Shown in pieces: positions 29,539 through 37,149 of a stretch of 64,000 bases of DNA. The stretch covers positions 1 through 64,000 of the forward strand of contig NZ_JAUXOV010000029.1 in assembly GCF_030684215.1 (NCBI RefSeq), given 5' to 3'. Under the pieces are notes generated by a model that did not search any database, had not been told where the DNA came from, and was given only the letters and a program-made list of their open reading frames with translations. The DNA is from Pseudotabrizicola sp. GTDB lineage: Bacteria; Pseudomonadota; Alphaproteobacteria; Rhodobacterales; Rhodobacteraceae. How positions within the stretch are numbered: position 1 is the first letter of the stretch; the number at the start of each line of letters is the position of its first letter. A program made the position numbers and the translations under genes.

Positions 29539-29985
29539 TCACACTGATTTGCCGGCCGGGATCAGATGAAGGGCGGCTTTGCCACTTTTCACCGCATCCA
29601 CGGACAGACGGCGATCAAAGGTTGCCAGTTCACCGCTACGCATCTTTGCCAGAGCCAGCAGATAAGTATCCGTGACCTGTGCGGAAGTCAGGATTCGGCT
29701 TACGTCAACAGCTTCAGACCCGACAAGACTGAAGTCCTCGGCCCAGAAGCAGTGACCGGGCAAGGCGCGCAGTTGCTCTACGATCCCGGCAACAACGGCT
29801 GGAGATCCGGGCGAGTTCGGATACTTCGGGTTGCCGAGAATACGCACAACGCCATTTTCTGTGATCGGACAGGTGGCCCAGGACGTGTGACCTTCTTTGG
29901 AGAACCAGGCATGCGCATCGTCATGGGCGACATGGCCCGGATCGATCAGGGCAATCAGGACGTTTACGTCGAGAAGGTAGGTCAC
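29539..29985 (-). CDS. VapC-type PIN-domain toxin
   Basis: 148 residues. Four acidic active-site positions of the PIN fold are visible: LLDVNVLIALID near the N-terminus, PITENGVVRILG, SAQVTDTYLLALA and LATFDRRLS. VapC toxins are Mg2+-dependent RNases, often cutting initiator tRNA or rRNA. Its ATG overlaps the end of the antitoxin gene by 4 bases, the normal antitoxin-then-toxin order. Confidence 0.85.
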   Translation of the reverse strand: MTYLLDVNVLIALIDPGHVAHDDAHAWFSKEGHTSWATCPITENGVVRILGNPKYPNSPGSPAVVAGIVEQLRALPGHCFWAEDFSLVGSEAVDVSRILTSAQVTDTYLLALAKMRSGELATFDRRLSVDAVKSGKAALHLIPAGKSV

Positions 29986-30209
29986 GGTGCCTCATCCCGA
30001 AGGGCGTTCACGAGGTCCATGGTCACAGGGGGGGAGTCGGGGCGTGATGCCAGCAGTGGAATGCCGTTGCGTTCGGCCCGGGAGACAGGTCGTTGCAAGG
30101 AGCGCCGCGCAAGCTCGGAAATCACCTCACCCAAGCTGCGCCCTTGTTGACCTGCGATTGCCTTGGCTGCAAGCAGGACATCATCATCGAGGGAAAGGGT
30201 AGTTCGCAT
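29982..30209 (-). CDS. VapB-type antitoxin
   Basis: 75 residues: MRTTLSLDDDVLLAAKAIAGQQGRS followed by LGEVISELARRSL, a ribbon-helix-helix DNA-binding module, then a toxin-binding tail. The start at 30209 follows GGAGGT closely and gives the standard VapB N-terminus; an in-frame ATG at 30230 is less likely. Antitoxins of this type repress their own promoter. Confidence 0.8.
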   Translation of the reverse strand: MRTTLSLDDDVLLAAKAIAGQQGRSLGEVISELARRSLQRPVSRAERNGIPLLASRPDSPPVTMDLVNALRDEAP

Positions 30210-30300
30210 GGGGGCACCTCCGCGCATCAATCATCACGCATCATATGGGGTGTTTGCCGGGTTCATCAAGAGCTGAGTTTCGGCACATGAAATTTGAAGT

Positions 30301-31401
30301 CTAGAGCCCCGCCGCCTTGGTAAGGTTGACCCGAAACCTGTCACGGCGGCGTTGATAGCGGCGGGTCATCTCTGCACTGGCATGGCCGAGTTGTTTCTGG
30401 ATGTAACGCTCGTCCACCTCAGCGCTGCTGGCCAGACCCGCGCGCAAGGAATGGCCGGAGTAAAGAGCCAGTCGCTCGGCCTTGGACAGTTCGGGGCGCA
30501 GGCCGGCGGCCTCGACGGTCTGCTTGATAAGCCGGGCGACGTGCTTGTCGGACAGTCGCTCGCCGGTGGCCTTCAGCCCGCTGCGGCTGACGGCGACGAA
30601 GAGCGGACCGAAGTCGACTCGGGCGTAATGCATCCATTGGCTTAGGGCGTGAACCGGGCAGGTCTGATCCGACGAGCCGCGGGCGATCTCCACCTCGCGC
30701 CAGCCGATCTTACCGCGCAGGGTGATGAGGGCGCCGCCCTCCAGCATCTCAACCCAGCCGCCACTGTCGGGCGTATCATCCTTGCCGTGGTCAAGGCTGA
30801 CGATTTCCGACCGGCGCAGGCCTCCGGCAAAGCCGACCAGCAGGATCGCCCTGTCGCGCAGCCCGCGCAGGTCGTGGGGCAGGGTGGCCAGCATCTCGCG
30901 CAGGTCCTCGGGCAGGATCGCCTCTTTCTGCACCGGGGGCCGGGCGTGCTTGCGGCGGATGCCGGCCAGAACGCTGGCGATATGGCGGTCCTTGCGGTCG
31001 AGCCGCTCCCCACGCTGCGCATAGCCCGAGGCAAGGCCGGAAAGCCGGCGTTCGATCGAGGCGACGGACAGGGAAGGGGTCTTCCCTACTGGTGCTGCAA
31101 GGTCGGCGATGTAGAGGCCGATCAGCTGGGGTGGGCAGGGCAGGGGGTCGGCGCCGCGCATCCGGCACCAGCGGGCGAACTGCGCCCAGTCCTTGGCATA
31201 GGCCTTCAGGGTGTTCCCGGACGCAGCTTGGCGGGCATAGTCCCGAGCGGTTTCGACCAGCCGGTCCAGTGTGCCCGAAGCAGCGACATGGGCGGGCAGG
31301 GCGATCGCAGCGCCGCCATCGGGCGCAACGTGCTTGTCCCCTTCATGGGGGCAGGGGCGTTCTGGCGGCACTGAGGGCGATTTTCCTGGTGTTTTGGTCA
31401 T
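30301..31401 (-). CDS. Tyrosine recombinase / phage-type integrase
   Basis: 366 residues from the ATG at 31401; in-frame ATGs extend to 31449, giving 382. Catalytic residues of the tyrosine recombinase family are visible: Arg in GGLRRSEIVSLD, His and Arg in SGHSLRAGLAS, His in LGHASAEMT and Tyr in RRYQRRRDRF. An N-terminal SAM-like DNA-binding domain precedes (GNTLKAYAKDWAQFARWC). It is divergent from the DUF1403/ScpB remnant, and that three-gene layout is common on Rhodobacterales plasmids and chromids. A near-perfect palindrome overlaps its 5' end. Confidence 0.85.
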   Translation of the reverse strand: MTKTPGKSPSVPPERPCPHEGDKHVAPDGGAAIALPAHVAASGTLDRLVETARDYARQAASGNTLKAYAKDWAQFARWCRMRGADPLPCPPQLIGLYIADLAAPVGKTPSLSVASIERRLSGLASGYAQRGERLDRKDRHIASVLAGIRRKHARPPVQKEAILPEDLREMLATLPHDLRGLRDRAILLVGFAGGLRRSEIVSLDHGKDDTPDSGGWVEMLEGGALITLRGKIGWREVEIARGSSDQTCPVHALSQWMHYARVDFGPLFVAVSRSGLKATGERLSDKHVARLIKQTVEAAGLRPELSKAERLALYSGHSLRAGLASSAEVDERYIQKQLGHASAEMTRRYQRRRDRFRVNLTKAAGL

Positions 31402-31424
31402 GCCTCCGAGCATAGTCCCATTGC

Positions 31425-31447
31425 GTCCGATAATGCAATTATTGGAC
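31425..31447. promoter_or_regulatory. Palindrome at the integrase 5' end
   Basis: Arms GTCCGATAAT and ATTATTGGAC (9 of 10 positions complementary) flank the centre GCA. It overlaps the longest possible start of the recombinase and faces the DUF1403 remnant. It may be an autoregulatory operator or a recombination core site. Confidence 0.55.
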
Positions 31448-31525
31448 ATTGCTCTATTATTAAAGATGCGGCGGTTTTGGCTGTCATTTGTTGCTCTAAG
31501 CGTCGTGACAATCTAGGCTTTCTGC

Positions 31526-32234
31526 ATGGCCGTCACAGTTCCATCGTCACATTGCACCCCCGCCCCCGTGCCTGCGTTGCCGGGGTGGATTGTGGCAGGG
31601 CGGGTGGAGGGCCTTGAAGACATGGCATTTTGGTCGGGGGCGGCCCTGGCGCATCTGCAGCTTGTCTTTGTCCGACCCGAGGTTCTGTGTCCGGCCCGAG
31701 GTGCCGCAGGCCCTGTGGAGGGCATGGCTGGCGCTGGCGGCGGCGGAGGCGTGTGTGCAGGCGTCAGGGCGGCCGGAGCGGTCGCACGGGCGACGACGGT
31801 GATCGAGGCGGTGCTGGCCGATGCGCCACTGGCGCTGGTGCCTGCACTGATTCTGGGCGGCACAGGCTCTGTGCTGGGCGCATCTTGTGCCAATCCTCAC
31901 CACAGGGCTGAAGCCGCGCGATCTGCATAGAACGGACGAGACCCTGCGGCTGGCCTGTTACCGGACGGTAGTGATGTCGGCCCGGCCTGCGGTGCAGATG
32001 GCTGCCGATCTGAACCGCCGCGCTGACCGGCTGCGGGCGGTGGCTCCCAAGCTGCGCGCCAAACCGGCGGGGCAGGCAGTCGGGCTGTTTCTTGCGCAGG
32101 ACGCGCTGGCACCGCAGGCGCTCACCGGGGTGATGTCGAACCGGGCCGCGCGACGGCTGTGTGACCGGCTGGTTTCCCTCGGCGCGGTGCGTGAGCTGAC
32201 CGGGCGCGGAACGTTCCGGTTGTATTTGTTGTAA
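31526..32234 (+). pseudogene. DUF1403 family protein, frameshifted and internally deleted
   Basis: The pieces lie in three frames. VPALPGWIVAGRVEGLEDMAF and WSGAALAHLQLVF come first, then RPEVPQALWRAWLALAAAEACV in a second frame, then ATTVIEAVLADAPLALVPALIL, and finally PILTTGLKPRDL, MAADLNRRADRLRAVAPKLRAK and SNRAARRLCDRLVSLGAV in a third. Together they follow the order of DUF1403 proteins, which accompany ScpB-like genes on Rhodobacterales replicons. A middle stretch is missing. Function of the family is unknown. Confidence 0.7.
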
Positions 32235-32246
32235 CATAGCACCGCG

Positions 32247-32829
32247 TGCGCCGGCCCTGTTTGACCCTGAATTAACCGACCTGCCACCAGATCTGCGTTG
32301 GCGCGAATGGCTGCGCCGGGTTGAGGCTGTGCTGTTTGCCAGTGCGGCCCCGGTGCCACGCGAGGATATAGCGCGGGTGGGCGCAGGCTGAATGTTGCGC
32401 ACGCGGGCGGGATACGCCGATGTCATCCGGGTGGCGGCGAATGTGGCGGGGCAGGCCCTGACTCTGACCGGCTTTGACATCGCGGTTCTGGCTGCGATTG
32501 CGTATCACCAGCCGAACACCCGCGACGGGTTGAAGGATATTTTTGGCAAGGAGATCAGCCGCGACCTGATCGGCCGTCTGTCCGACCGCGCCCTGATCGC
32601 CACCGGCCCCCGCGCGCCCCGTCGTGGCGCGCCCTATACCTTTGTCACCACTGAAGCCTTTCTGGTGGCCTTCGGTCTGGAAAGCCTTGCCGATCTGCCG
32701 GACGCGGAGCAGTTGAGGGATGCGGGGCTGGCTGAGCGTGCGGGAGTCTTTGCCACTGTCGACACGTCACCGCCCGGACAGGTCAGACCTGGGCCTGACC
32801 GACGAACATCCTGTCGCGGGCTCCCATGA
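32247..32829 (+). pseudogene. ScpB-like segregation protein, broken
   Basis: An N-terminal piece reads LFDPELTDLPPDLRWREWLRR, VEAVLFASAAPVPREDIARV and ends at a TGA near 32391. Translation then resumes at 32392 with MLRTRAGYADVIRVAANVAG, FDIAVLAAIAYHQPNTRDGL, KDIFGKEISRDLIGRL and GAPYTFVTTEAFLVAFGLESL. This is the paired winged-helix ScpB fold, with about 35 residues of the middle missing. The expected start codon position reads ATA, which may be a mutated ATG. The 3' end overlaps the GntR gene on the other strand. Confidence 0.7.
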
Positions 32830-33490
32830 TATGCCGTCGCATGGCCGCTGCTGCGGCCTCGGGGCTCTGATCCCTGATGGCGTCGATGATGGCCCTGTGT
32901 TCAGCCTGCACGATAGCCTGCCGGTCGGGTGCCGCCTGAAGGGTCAGGGACCGGGACAGCTGCATGCCAAAGGTGATCTGCTGTGACAGCGATTCAAGGA
33001 CCGTCTGATAGAACGGGTTCTTTGTCGCTCTGGCGATAGAGACATGCAGCAACTGGTCCGCATCGACGCCCAAAGCCTGTTGCAGATAGCTGGTCTCCAT
33101 ATGCTGATGAGCCTGTTCCAGTGCGGCAAGGTCACTGTCATCCCGCCGTTGGGCGGCCCAACCCGCAGCGGCGCTTTCAACATCTGCACGGAATTCATAG
33201 CAGCGCTGAATGTCGGTGATCGACCCAAGCGGCACGAATTGCATGACCGACCGATCCGGGCGGCGCGCCACATAATTGCCGGAACCGCGCCGGGACGAGA
33301 TCATGCCATCATCGCGCAGCCGTGCCAGAGCGGCGCGCAATACAGGCCGCGATACGCCGCAGGTCTGGGCCAGTGCTTCTTCGGCCGGAAGACGCGACTG
33401 CAACGGATACCGCCCTTCGACAATATCAGAGAGCAGCCGGTCGTAGACCTGATCCGCAAGCGTGGGTTCGCGCCGCTCTGTTGCTGTCAT
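32783..33490 (-). CDS. FadR-subfamily GntR transcriptional regulator
   Basis: 235 residues. The N-terminal winged helix includes LADQVYDRLLSDIVEGRYP, LPAEEALAQTCGVSRPVLRAALARLRDDGMISSRRGSGNYV in blocks. The C-terminal all-helical FCD ligand-binding domain has acidic/His metal-ligand positions (EFRADVESAAAGW, HVSIARATKNP, HRAIIDAIRD). It lies 20 bases downstream of the Gfo/Idh gene and probably controls the divergent catabolic and TctCBA genes in response to the substrate or an intermediate. Confidence 0.85.
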   Translation of the reverse strand: MTATERREPTLADQVYDRLLSDIVEGRYPLQSRLPAEEALAQTCGVSRPVLRAALARLRDDGMISSRRGSGNYVARRPDRSVMQFVPLGSITDIQRCYEFRADVESAAAGWAAQRRDDSDLAALEQAHQHMETSYLQQALGVDADQLLHVSIARATKNPFYQTVLESLSQQITFGMQLSRSLTLQAAPDRQAIVQAEHRAIIDAIRDQSPEAAAAAMRRHIMGARDRMFVGQAQV

Positions 33491-33510
33491 GACCGCCGCC
33501 TCCGCCTGTT

Positions 33511-34506
33511 TTACACGTCCACGCCCGCAGCCCGGTAGATCGATTCCATAAGGCGCAAGGTCTGCAGATTGTCCAGCCTGTCGGTCGCAAACGGCTTGCC
33601 GCTGCGCAGGCCAGTGACAAATTCGGTCACCGCGCCGGTAAAGCAGGCCTGATAATTCGCGGCCAGATCATGCAAAGACACCTCATCCGGGCGCGACAGG
33701 CAGGAAATCCGGTCACGATCATAGATCAGCGTATCGGCATCGCCCAGCAGTTCAAGCCGGTCTGTCGGCAAGGGCGGATAGCCGAGGGCCGAGATATTGG
33801 CATCCATCTGGATCAGCGCGCCATCAGCCGTCTTCAGGGTGACAAGCGCCACATCTTCGCCCTGCAGCTCGGGGTTGATGCGGTCCAGCCGGGCCGACAG
33901 GACCTCTATTTCGCCCAGAATGGAGCGCAGGGCATCCAGATGGTGGATCAGCACTTCGAACACCAGAAGACGTTTGAACTGCGCCAGATAGGGCTGGCGG
34001 CCCAGCAGGAACGGCACCTTGCCCGGATAGTCAAACAGCGATGACGATCGCACGGTCAGGCGGGCGTGGCGCAGACGACCGATTTCTCCGCCCTGCACCC
34101 GGCGGGCGATTTCGGCGTAATGCGGGCGAAAGCGGTAGTTTTCATGCACCATGAAGCGCACACGGTCGCCCACATCGGCGATCAGCGCCTCAGCCTCGGC
34201 GACGGTGGGTGTCATGGGTTTCTGGCACATGACATGCACGCCGCGATCTGCCGCCATCCGCACCAGCGGGGCATGGGTGCCGACGGGTGTGATGATGTCG
34301 ATGGCATCCGGGCCGGTTGCGGCCAGCATTTCGGCGACATCGGTGAACACTGCGCCGATCCCGAATGCGGTGGCCCGGGCCTGCGCCTTTTCCCGGTCGG
34401 GATCACAGATGGCGACCAGCGACACATCCTGCTGCGCCTGCCATCCCTTGAGATGAAATTCACTGATCGCTCCGGCCCCGGCGATTGCCACCTTGATGTG
34501 CTGCAT
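33511..34506 (-). CDS. Gfo/Idh/MocA family oxidoreductase
   Basis: 331 residues. An N-terminal NAD(P)-binding Rossmann domain (KVAIAGAGAISEFHLKGW) and the family motif CQKPMTPTVAEAEAL (the usual EKP lysine is in QKP) are followed by the alpha/beta substrate domain with ENYRFRPHYAEIARRV and the HHLDALRSILG histidines. Family members oxidise or reduce sugars and sugar acids. It is divergent from the DapA-like gene and probably acts early in the same pathway; the substrate is unknown. Confidence 0.85.
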   Translation of the reverse strand: MQHIKVAIAGAGAISEFHLKGWQAQQDVSLVAICDPDREKAQARATAFGIGAVFTDVAEMLAATGPDAIDIITPVGTHAPLVRMAADRGVHVMCQKPMTPTVAEAEALIADVGDRVRFMVHENYRFRPHYAEIARRVQGGEIGRLRHARLTVRSSSLFDYPGKVPFLLGRQPYLAQFKRLLVFEVLIHHLDALRSILGEIEVLSARLDRINPELQGEDVALVTLKTADGALIQMDANISALGYPPLPTDRLELLGDADTLIYDRDRISCLSRPDEVSLHDLAANYQACFTGAVTEFVTGLRSGKPFATDRLDNLQTLRLMESIYRAAGVDV

Positions 34507-34620
34507 GTTGTCCTCCTGAGATTTCCCTGCTGCCTATCTGCTTTTTACTTACTTGACAACTATTGACTCATTTACGAATCAAAGTTACCCCTTTTGACGA
34601 CCAAACAAGGATCTGAGTCC
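34507..34620. promoter_or_regulatory. Divergent promoter region of the catabolic island
   Basis: This 114-base AT-rich gap separates the oppositely transcribed oxidoreductase and DapA-like genes. It contains three TTGAC elements (34553, 34563, 34594) that may include -35 boxes or regulator half-sites. No perfect dyad or -10 stands out. The FadR-type regulator encoded nearby is the likely ligand. Confidence 0.45.
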
Positions 34621-35556
34621 ATGCGCCACACTGTTTCCCCTGCTGATCTGGGCCTTTCCATCATGGCAGTCCCGCCCCTGGCCCGCACCGCAGACGGGCA
34701 GTTTGACGATAGCGCCAATGGTGCCGTGATCCGGCATCTGGAGGCGGGGGGCGTCACCACGCTGCTGTATGGCGGCAATGCCCTGGCGCAGCACTGGCCC
34801 ATGTCGGTCTATGCCGACTGGCTGGACCGGCTGGAAGCATTGGCGGCCCCAGAAAGCTGGGTGTTGCCATCTGTCGGACCGGACGCCGGCAAGCTGGTGG
34901 ATCAGGCGGCCATCCTGAAATCGCGCCGCTTTCCGGTGGCGCTGATGCTGCCGATGGGCGCACCCTTGACCCATGCCGGTATGGCGGATGCCATGCGCCG
35001 TTTCACTGCCGAGTCGGGAGTTCAGCTGCTGGTCTACATCAAGACCGACAATTACATCCCCGCCCAGACCCTTGCCGCGCTGGTTGCCGAAGGGGTGGTT
35101 TTTGGCGTGAAATACGCTGTACCGCGCGACCTTGGGGCACCTGATCCCTACCTGTCAGACATCATCAATGCCATTGGCACCGAACGGATCATCTCGGGCT
35201 TTGGCGAGCCACCGGCCATTCCGCACATGCTGGATTTCGGGTTGCCGGGATTTACCGCCGGTTGCGTCTGCATCGCGCCAGCCCTGTCCAACGCGCTGTT
35301 TCAGGCTCTGAAACAGGGCGACAAGGCCCGCGCCGAACAGCTTTTGCTGCCCATTCAGCCGCTGGAGGCTTTGCGCGGTCAGGTCAACGAGATCCGCGTT
35401 CTGCACGAAGCGGTCGCCCTGTCGGGGCTGGCCGAGACAGGGCCGATCCTGTTGCCAAGCTCGCCCGTGCCGGAGGACCGGCGGGCAGTTATTGCCGCCG
35501 CCGCCCAAGCGCTGCGGGCAGCGGAGGCGGACTTCAGGGCTGCGCTCGCCGCCTGA
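34621..35556 (+). CDS. DapA/NanA-family lyase or dehydratase
   Basis: A 311-residue Schiff-base TIM-barrel aldolase-superfamily protein. The Schiff-base lysine is probably in VFGVKYAVPRD (about residue 165) and the tyrosine in LLVYIKTDNY. The usual GTTGE motif is replaced by GGVTTLLYGGNA, so it is not a DapA or NanA in the strict sense. With a TctCBA transporter and a 2-oxoglutarate semialdehyde dehydrogenase in the same unit, it may dehydrate a 2-keto-3-deoxy sugar acid to that semialdehyde. This is inference. GGA lies upstream of the ATG at 34621. Confidence 0.75.
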   Translation: MRHTVSPADLGLSIMAVPPLARTADGQFDDSANGAVIRHLEAGGVTTLLYGGNALAQHWPMSVYADWLDRLEALAAPESWVLPSVGPDAGKLVDQAAILKSRRFPVALMLPMGAPLTHAGMADAMRRFTAESGVQLLVYIKTDNYIPAQTLAALVAEGVVFGVKYAVPRDLGAPDPYLSDIINAIGTERIISGFGEPPAIPHMLDFGLPGFTAGCVCIAPALSNALFQALKQGDKARAEQLLLPIQPLEALRGQVNEIRVLHEAVALSGLAETGPILLPSSPVPEDRRAVIAAAAQALRAAEADFRAALAA

Positions 35557-35598
35557 ACTGGCCACACGGGCCAGACTGAAACCAGAGGGAGGAACCAC

Positions 35599-36597
35599 AT
35601 GACTGATTTCACGAAACCAAACCGTCGCGGCCTGTTGCTGGGGGCTGCGGCCCTTGGCGCGATTGGCCTGAACCCGGCCCGCGCGCTTGCCGCGGGCTAT
35701 CCTGACCGCCCGGTCACCGTGGTCGTGCCATGGGGTGCGGGTGGCGGCACCGATGCAACAGCACGGATGATCGCGGCCCTGCTGGAAAAGCGTCTGGGCC
35801 AGCCCTTTACCGTGGTCAACCGCACCGGCGGCGCCGGGGTTGTCGGCCATTCGGCCATCGCCTCGGCCAATGCCGATGGCTACACGCTGGGCATCGTCAC
35901 GGTGGAAATCACCATGATGCACCACCTTGGCCTGACCGAGCTCGGCCCTGACGACTACACCCCGCTGGGCCTGATGAATGCCGACAGCCCGGCCGTTACC
36001 GTGTCCAGCGACAGCCCCTACAAGGATATTGCGGCGCTGACTGACGCGATCCGCACCTCGGCCCCCGGCACCTTCAAGGCAAGTGGCACGGGGCAGGGTG
36101 GCATCTGGCATCTGGCGCTCGTCGGCTGGCTCAAGGCGCTTGGCCTTGAAGGCAATCATGTCACATGGGTACCCTCCGAAGGATCGGCCCCGGCGATGCA
36201 GGATCTGATCGCAGGCGGTGTTGATATCGTCACGGTCTCGTTGGCCGAAACCAAGGCGATGGTGGACGCGGGCCGCGCACTCAACCTTGCGCTGATGGGG
36301 GCCGAGCGTGCCAGCAGCCACCCCGATCTGCCGACATTGGCCGAAGCGGGCGGCGGCGACTTTGCCCTTGCCACATGGCGCGGCGTTTGCGGGCCGAAAG
36401 ATCTGCCTGCGGATGTGGCCGAGACGATCTCAAAGGCTCTGGCCGAGATCGCGACAGACCCCGAATTCGTCGATTTCATGGATGGGCGCGGATTCAACAT
36501 CGAATATCTCGACCCGGCGGCACATGGGGCGATGATGGCCGGGGCGGATGTCGCCATGGGCGACACCATGCGCGCCGCAGGTCTGGTGCAGGGCTGA
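35599..36597 (+). CDS. Tripartite tricarboxylate transporter binding protein (TctC/BUG)
   Basis: 332 residues with a Tat-type signal (NRRGLLLGAAALGAIGL, cleavage near ALAAGYP). The mature start YPDRPVTVVVPWGAGGGTDATAR and NRTGGAGVVGHSAIASANADGYTLG are the two ligand-loop regions of the BUG family. It captures carboxylates in the periplasm for the TctAB carrier. GAGGGAGGAA precedes the ATG. A strong palindrome after its stop probably keeps its expression above that of tctB and tctA. Confidence 0.9.
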   Translation: MTDFTKPNRRGLLLGAAALGAIGLNPARALAAGYPDRPVTVVVPWGAGGGTDATARMIAALLEKRLGQPFTVVNRTGGAGVVGHSAIASANADGYTLGIVTVEITMMHHLGLTELGPDDYTPLGLMNADSPAVTVSSDSPYKDIAALTDAIRTSAPGTFKASGTGQGGIWHLALVGWLKALGLEGNHVTWVPSEGSAPAMQDLIAGGVDIVTVSLAETKAMVDAGRALNLALMGAERASSHPDLPTLAEAGGGDFALATWRGVCGPKDLPADVAETISKALAEIATDPEFVDFMDGRGFNIEYLDPAAHGAMMAGADVAMGDTMRAAGLVQG

Positions 36598-36616
36598 TCC
36601 CCGCTGAATGAAACAG

Positions 36617-36642
36617 GGGCGGGCATTGATCAATGCCCGCCC
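36617..36642 (+). terminator. Terminator-like palindrome between tctC and tctB genes
   Basis: Two perfect 13-base arms (GGGCGGGCATTGA and its complement) abut without a spacer and are followed by TTT. Lying between the binding-protein and membrane-subunit genes, it could be a partial terminator or a 3'-stabilising stem that raises tctC mRNA. Confidence 0.75.
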
Positions 36643-36665
36643 TTTGTCGGAAACGGGGGGAAATC

Positions 36666-37148
36666 ATGCGCGTCACAGACGCCCTTTCGGGCGCACTCTT
36701 CATTGCAATCGGTCTGTTCATTTTTCAGGTGGCGTCGGGTTTTCCCAATCCGGGCGGCATGCCTTATGGCGCATCGCTTTTGCCGCGCATCCTTGGCGCA
36801 GGGCTGATGATCGGTGGCGGCCTGCTGGTCATCGGCGATATCGTGTCCCGCAGGGCGGCAGGTGCCCCAGTGGCCCTTGCCGCGCTGGAGCCGGAGCTGA
36901 AAAGCCCGCGGGGCCTTTTGCCCGCCGCGATGGTGCTGGTTCTGGTGCTCGGGCATATCCTGCTGGCTCAGACCCTTGGGTATCTTGCGGTGTCGATCAT
37001 CGGTCTGACGCTGCTGTTCCTGTCGGTCCGGCTGTCGTGGTCCGCCTCGATCGGCCTCGCGCTGGCGGGCAGCCTGTTGTGCTGGTGGCTGTTCGCCGGA
37101 TTGTTGCGCGTGCCGCTGCCGCGCGGCCTGCTGGAAGGATTTCTCTGA
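36666..37148 (+). CDS. Tripartite tricarboxylate transporter TctB subunit
   Basis: 160 residues with four hydrophobic segments, starting MRVTDALSGALFIAIGLFIF and including the typical NPGGMPYGASLLPRILGAGLMIGG. It is the small, poorly conserved membrane subunit of TTT systems. GGGGGGAAA precedes the ATG at 36666. It is followed by tctA after one base. Confidence 0.85.
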   Translation: MRVTDALSGALFIAIGLFIFQVASGFPNPGGMPYGASLLPRILGAGLMIGGGLLVIGDIVSRRAAGAPVALAALEPELKSPRGLLPAAMVLVLVLGHILLAQTLGYLAVSIIGLTLLFLSVRLSWSASIGLALAGSLLCWWLFAGLLRVPLPRGLLEGFL

Positions 37149-37149
37149 C

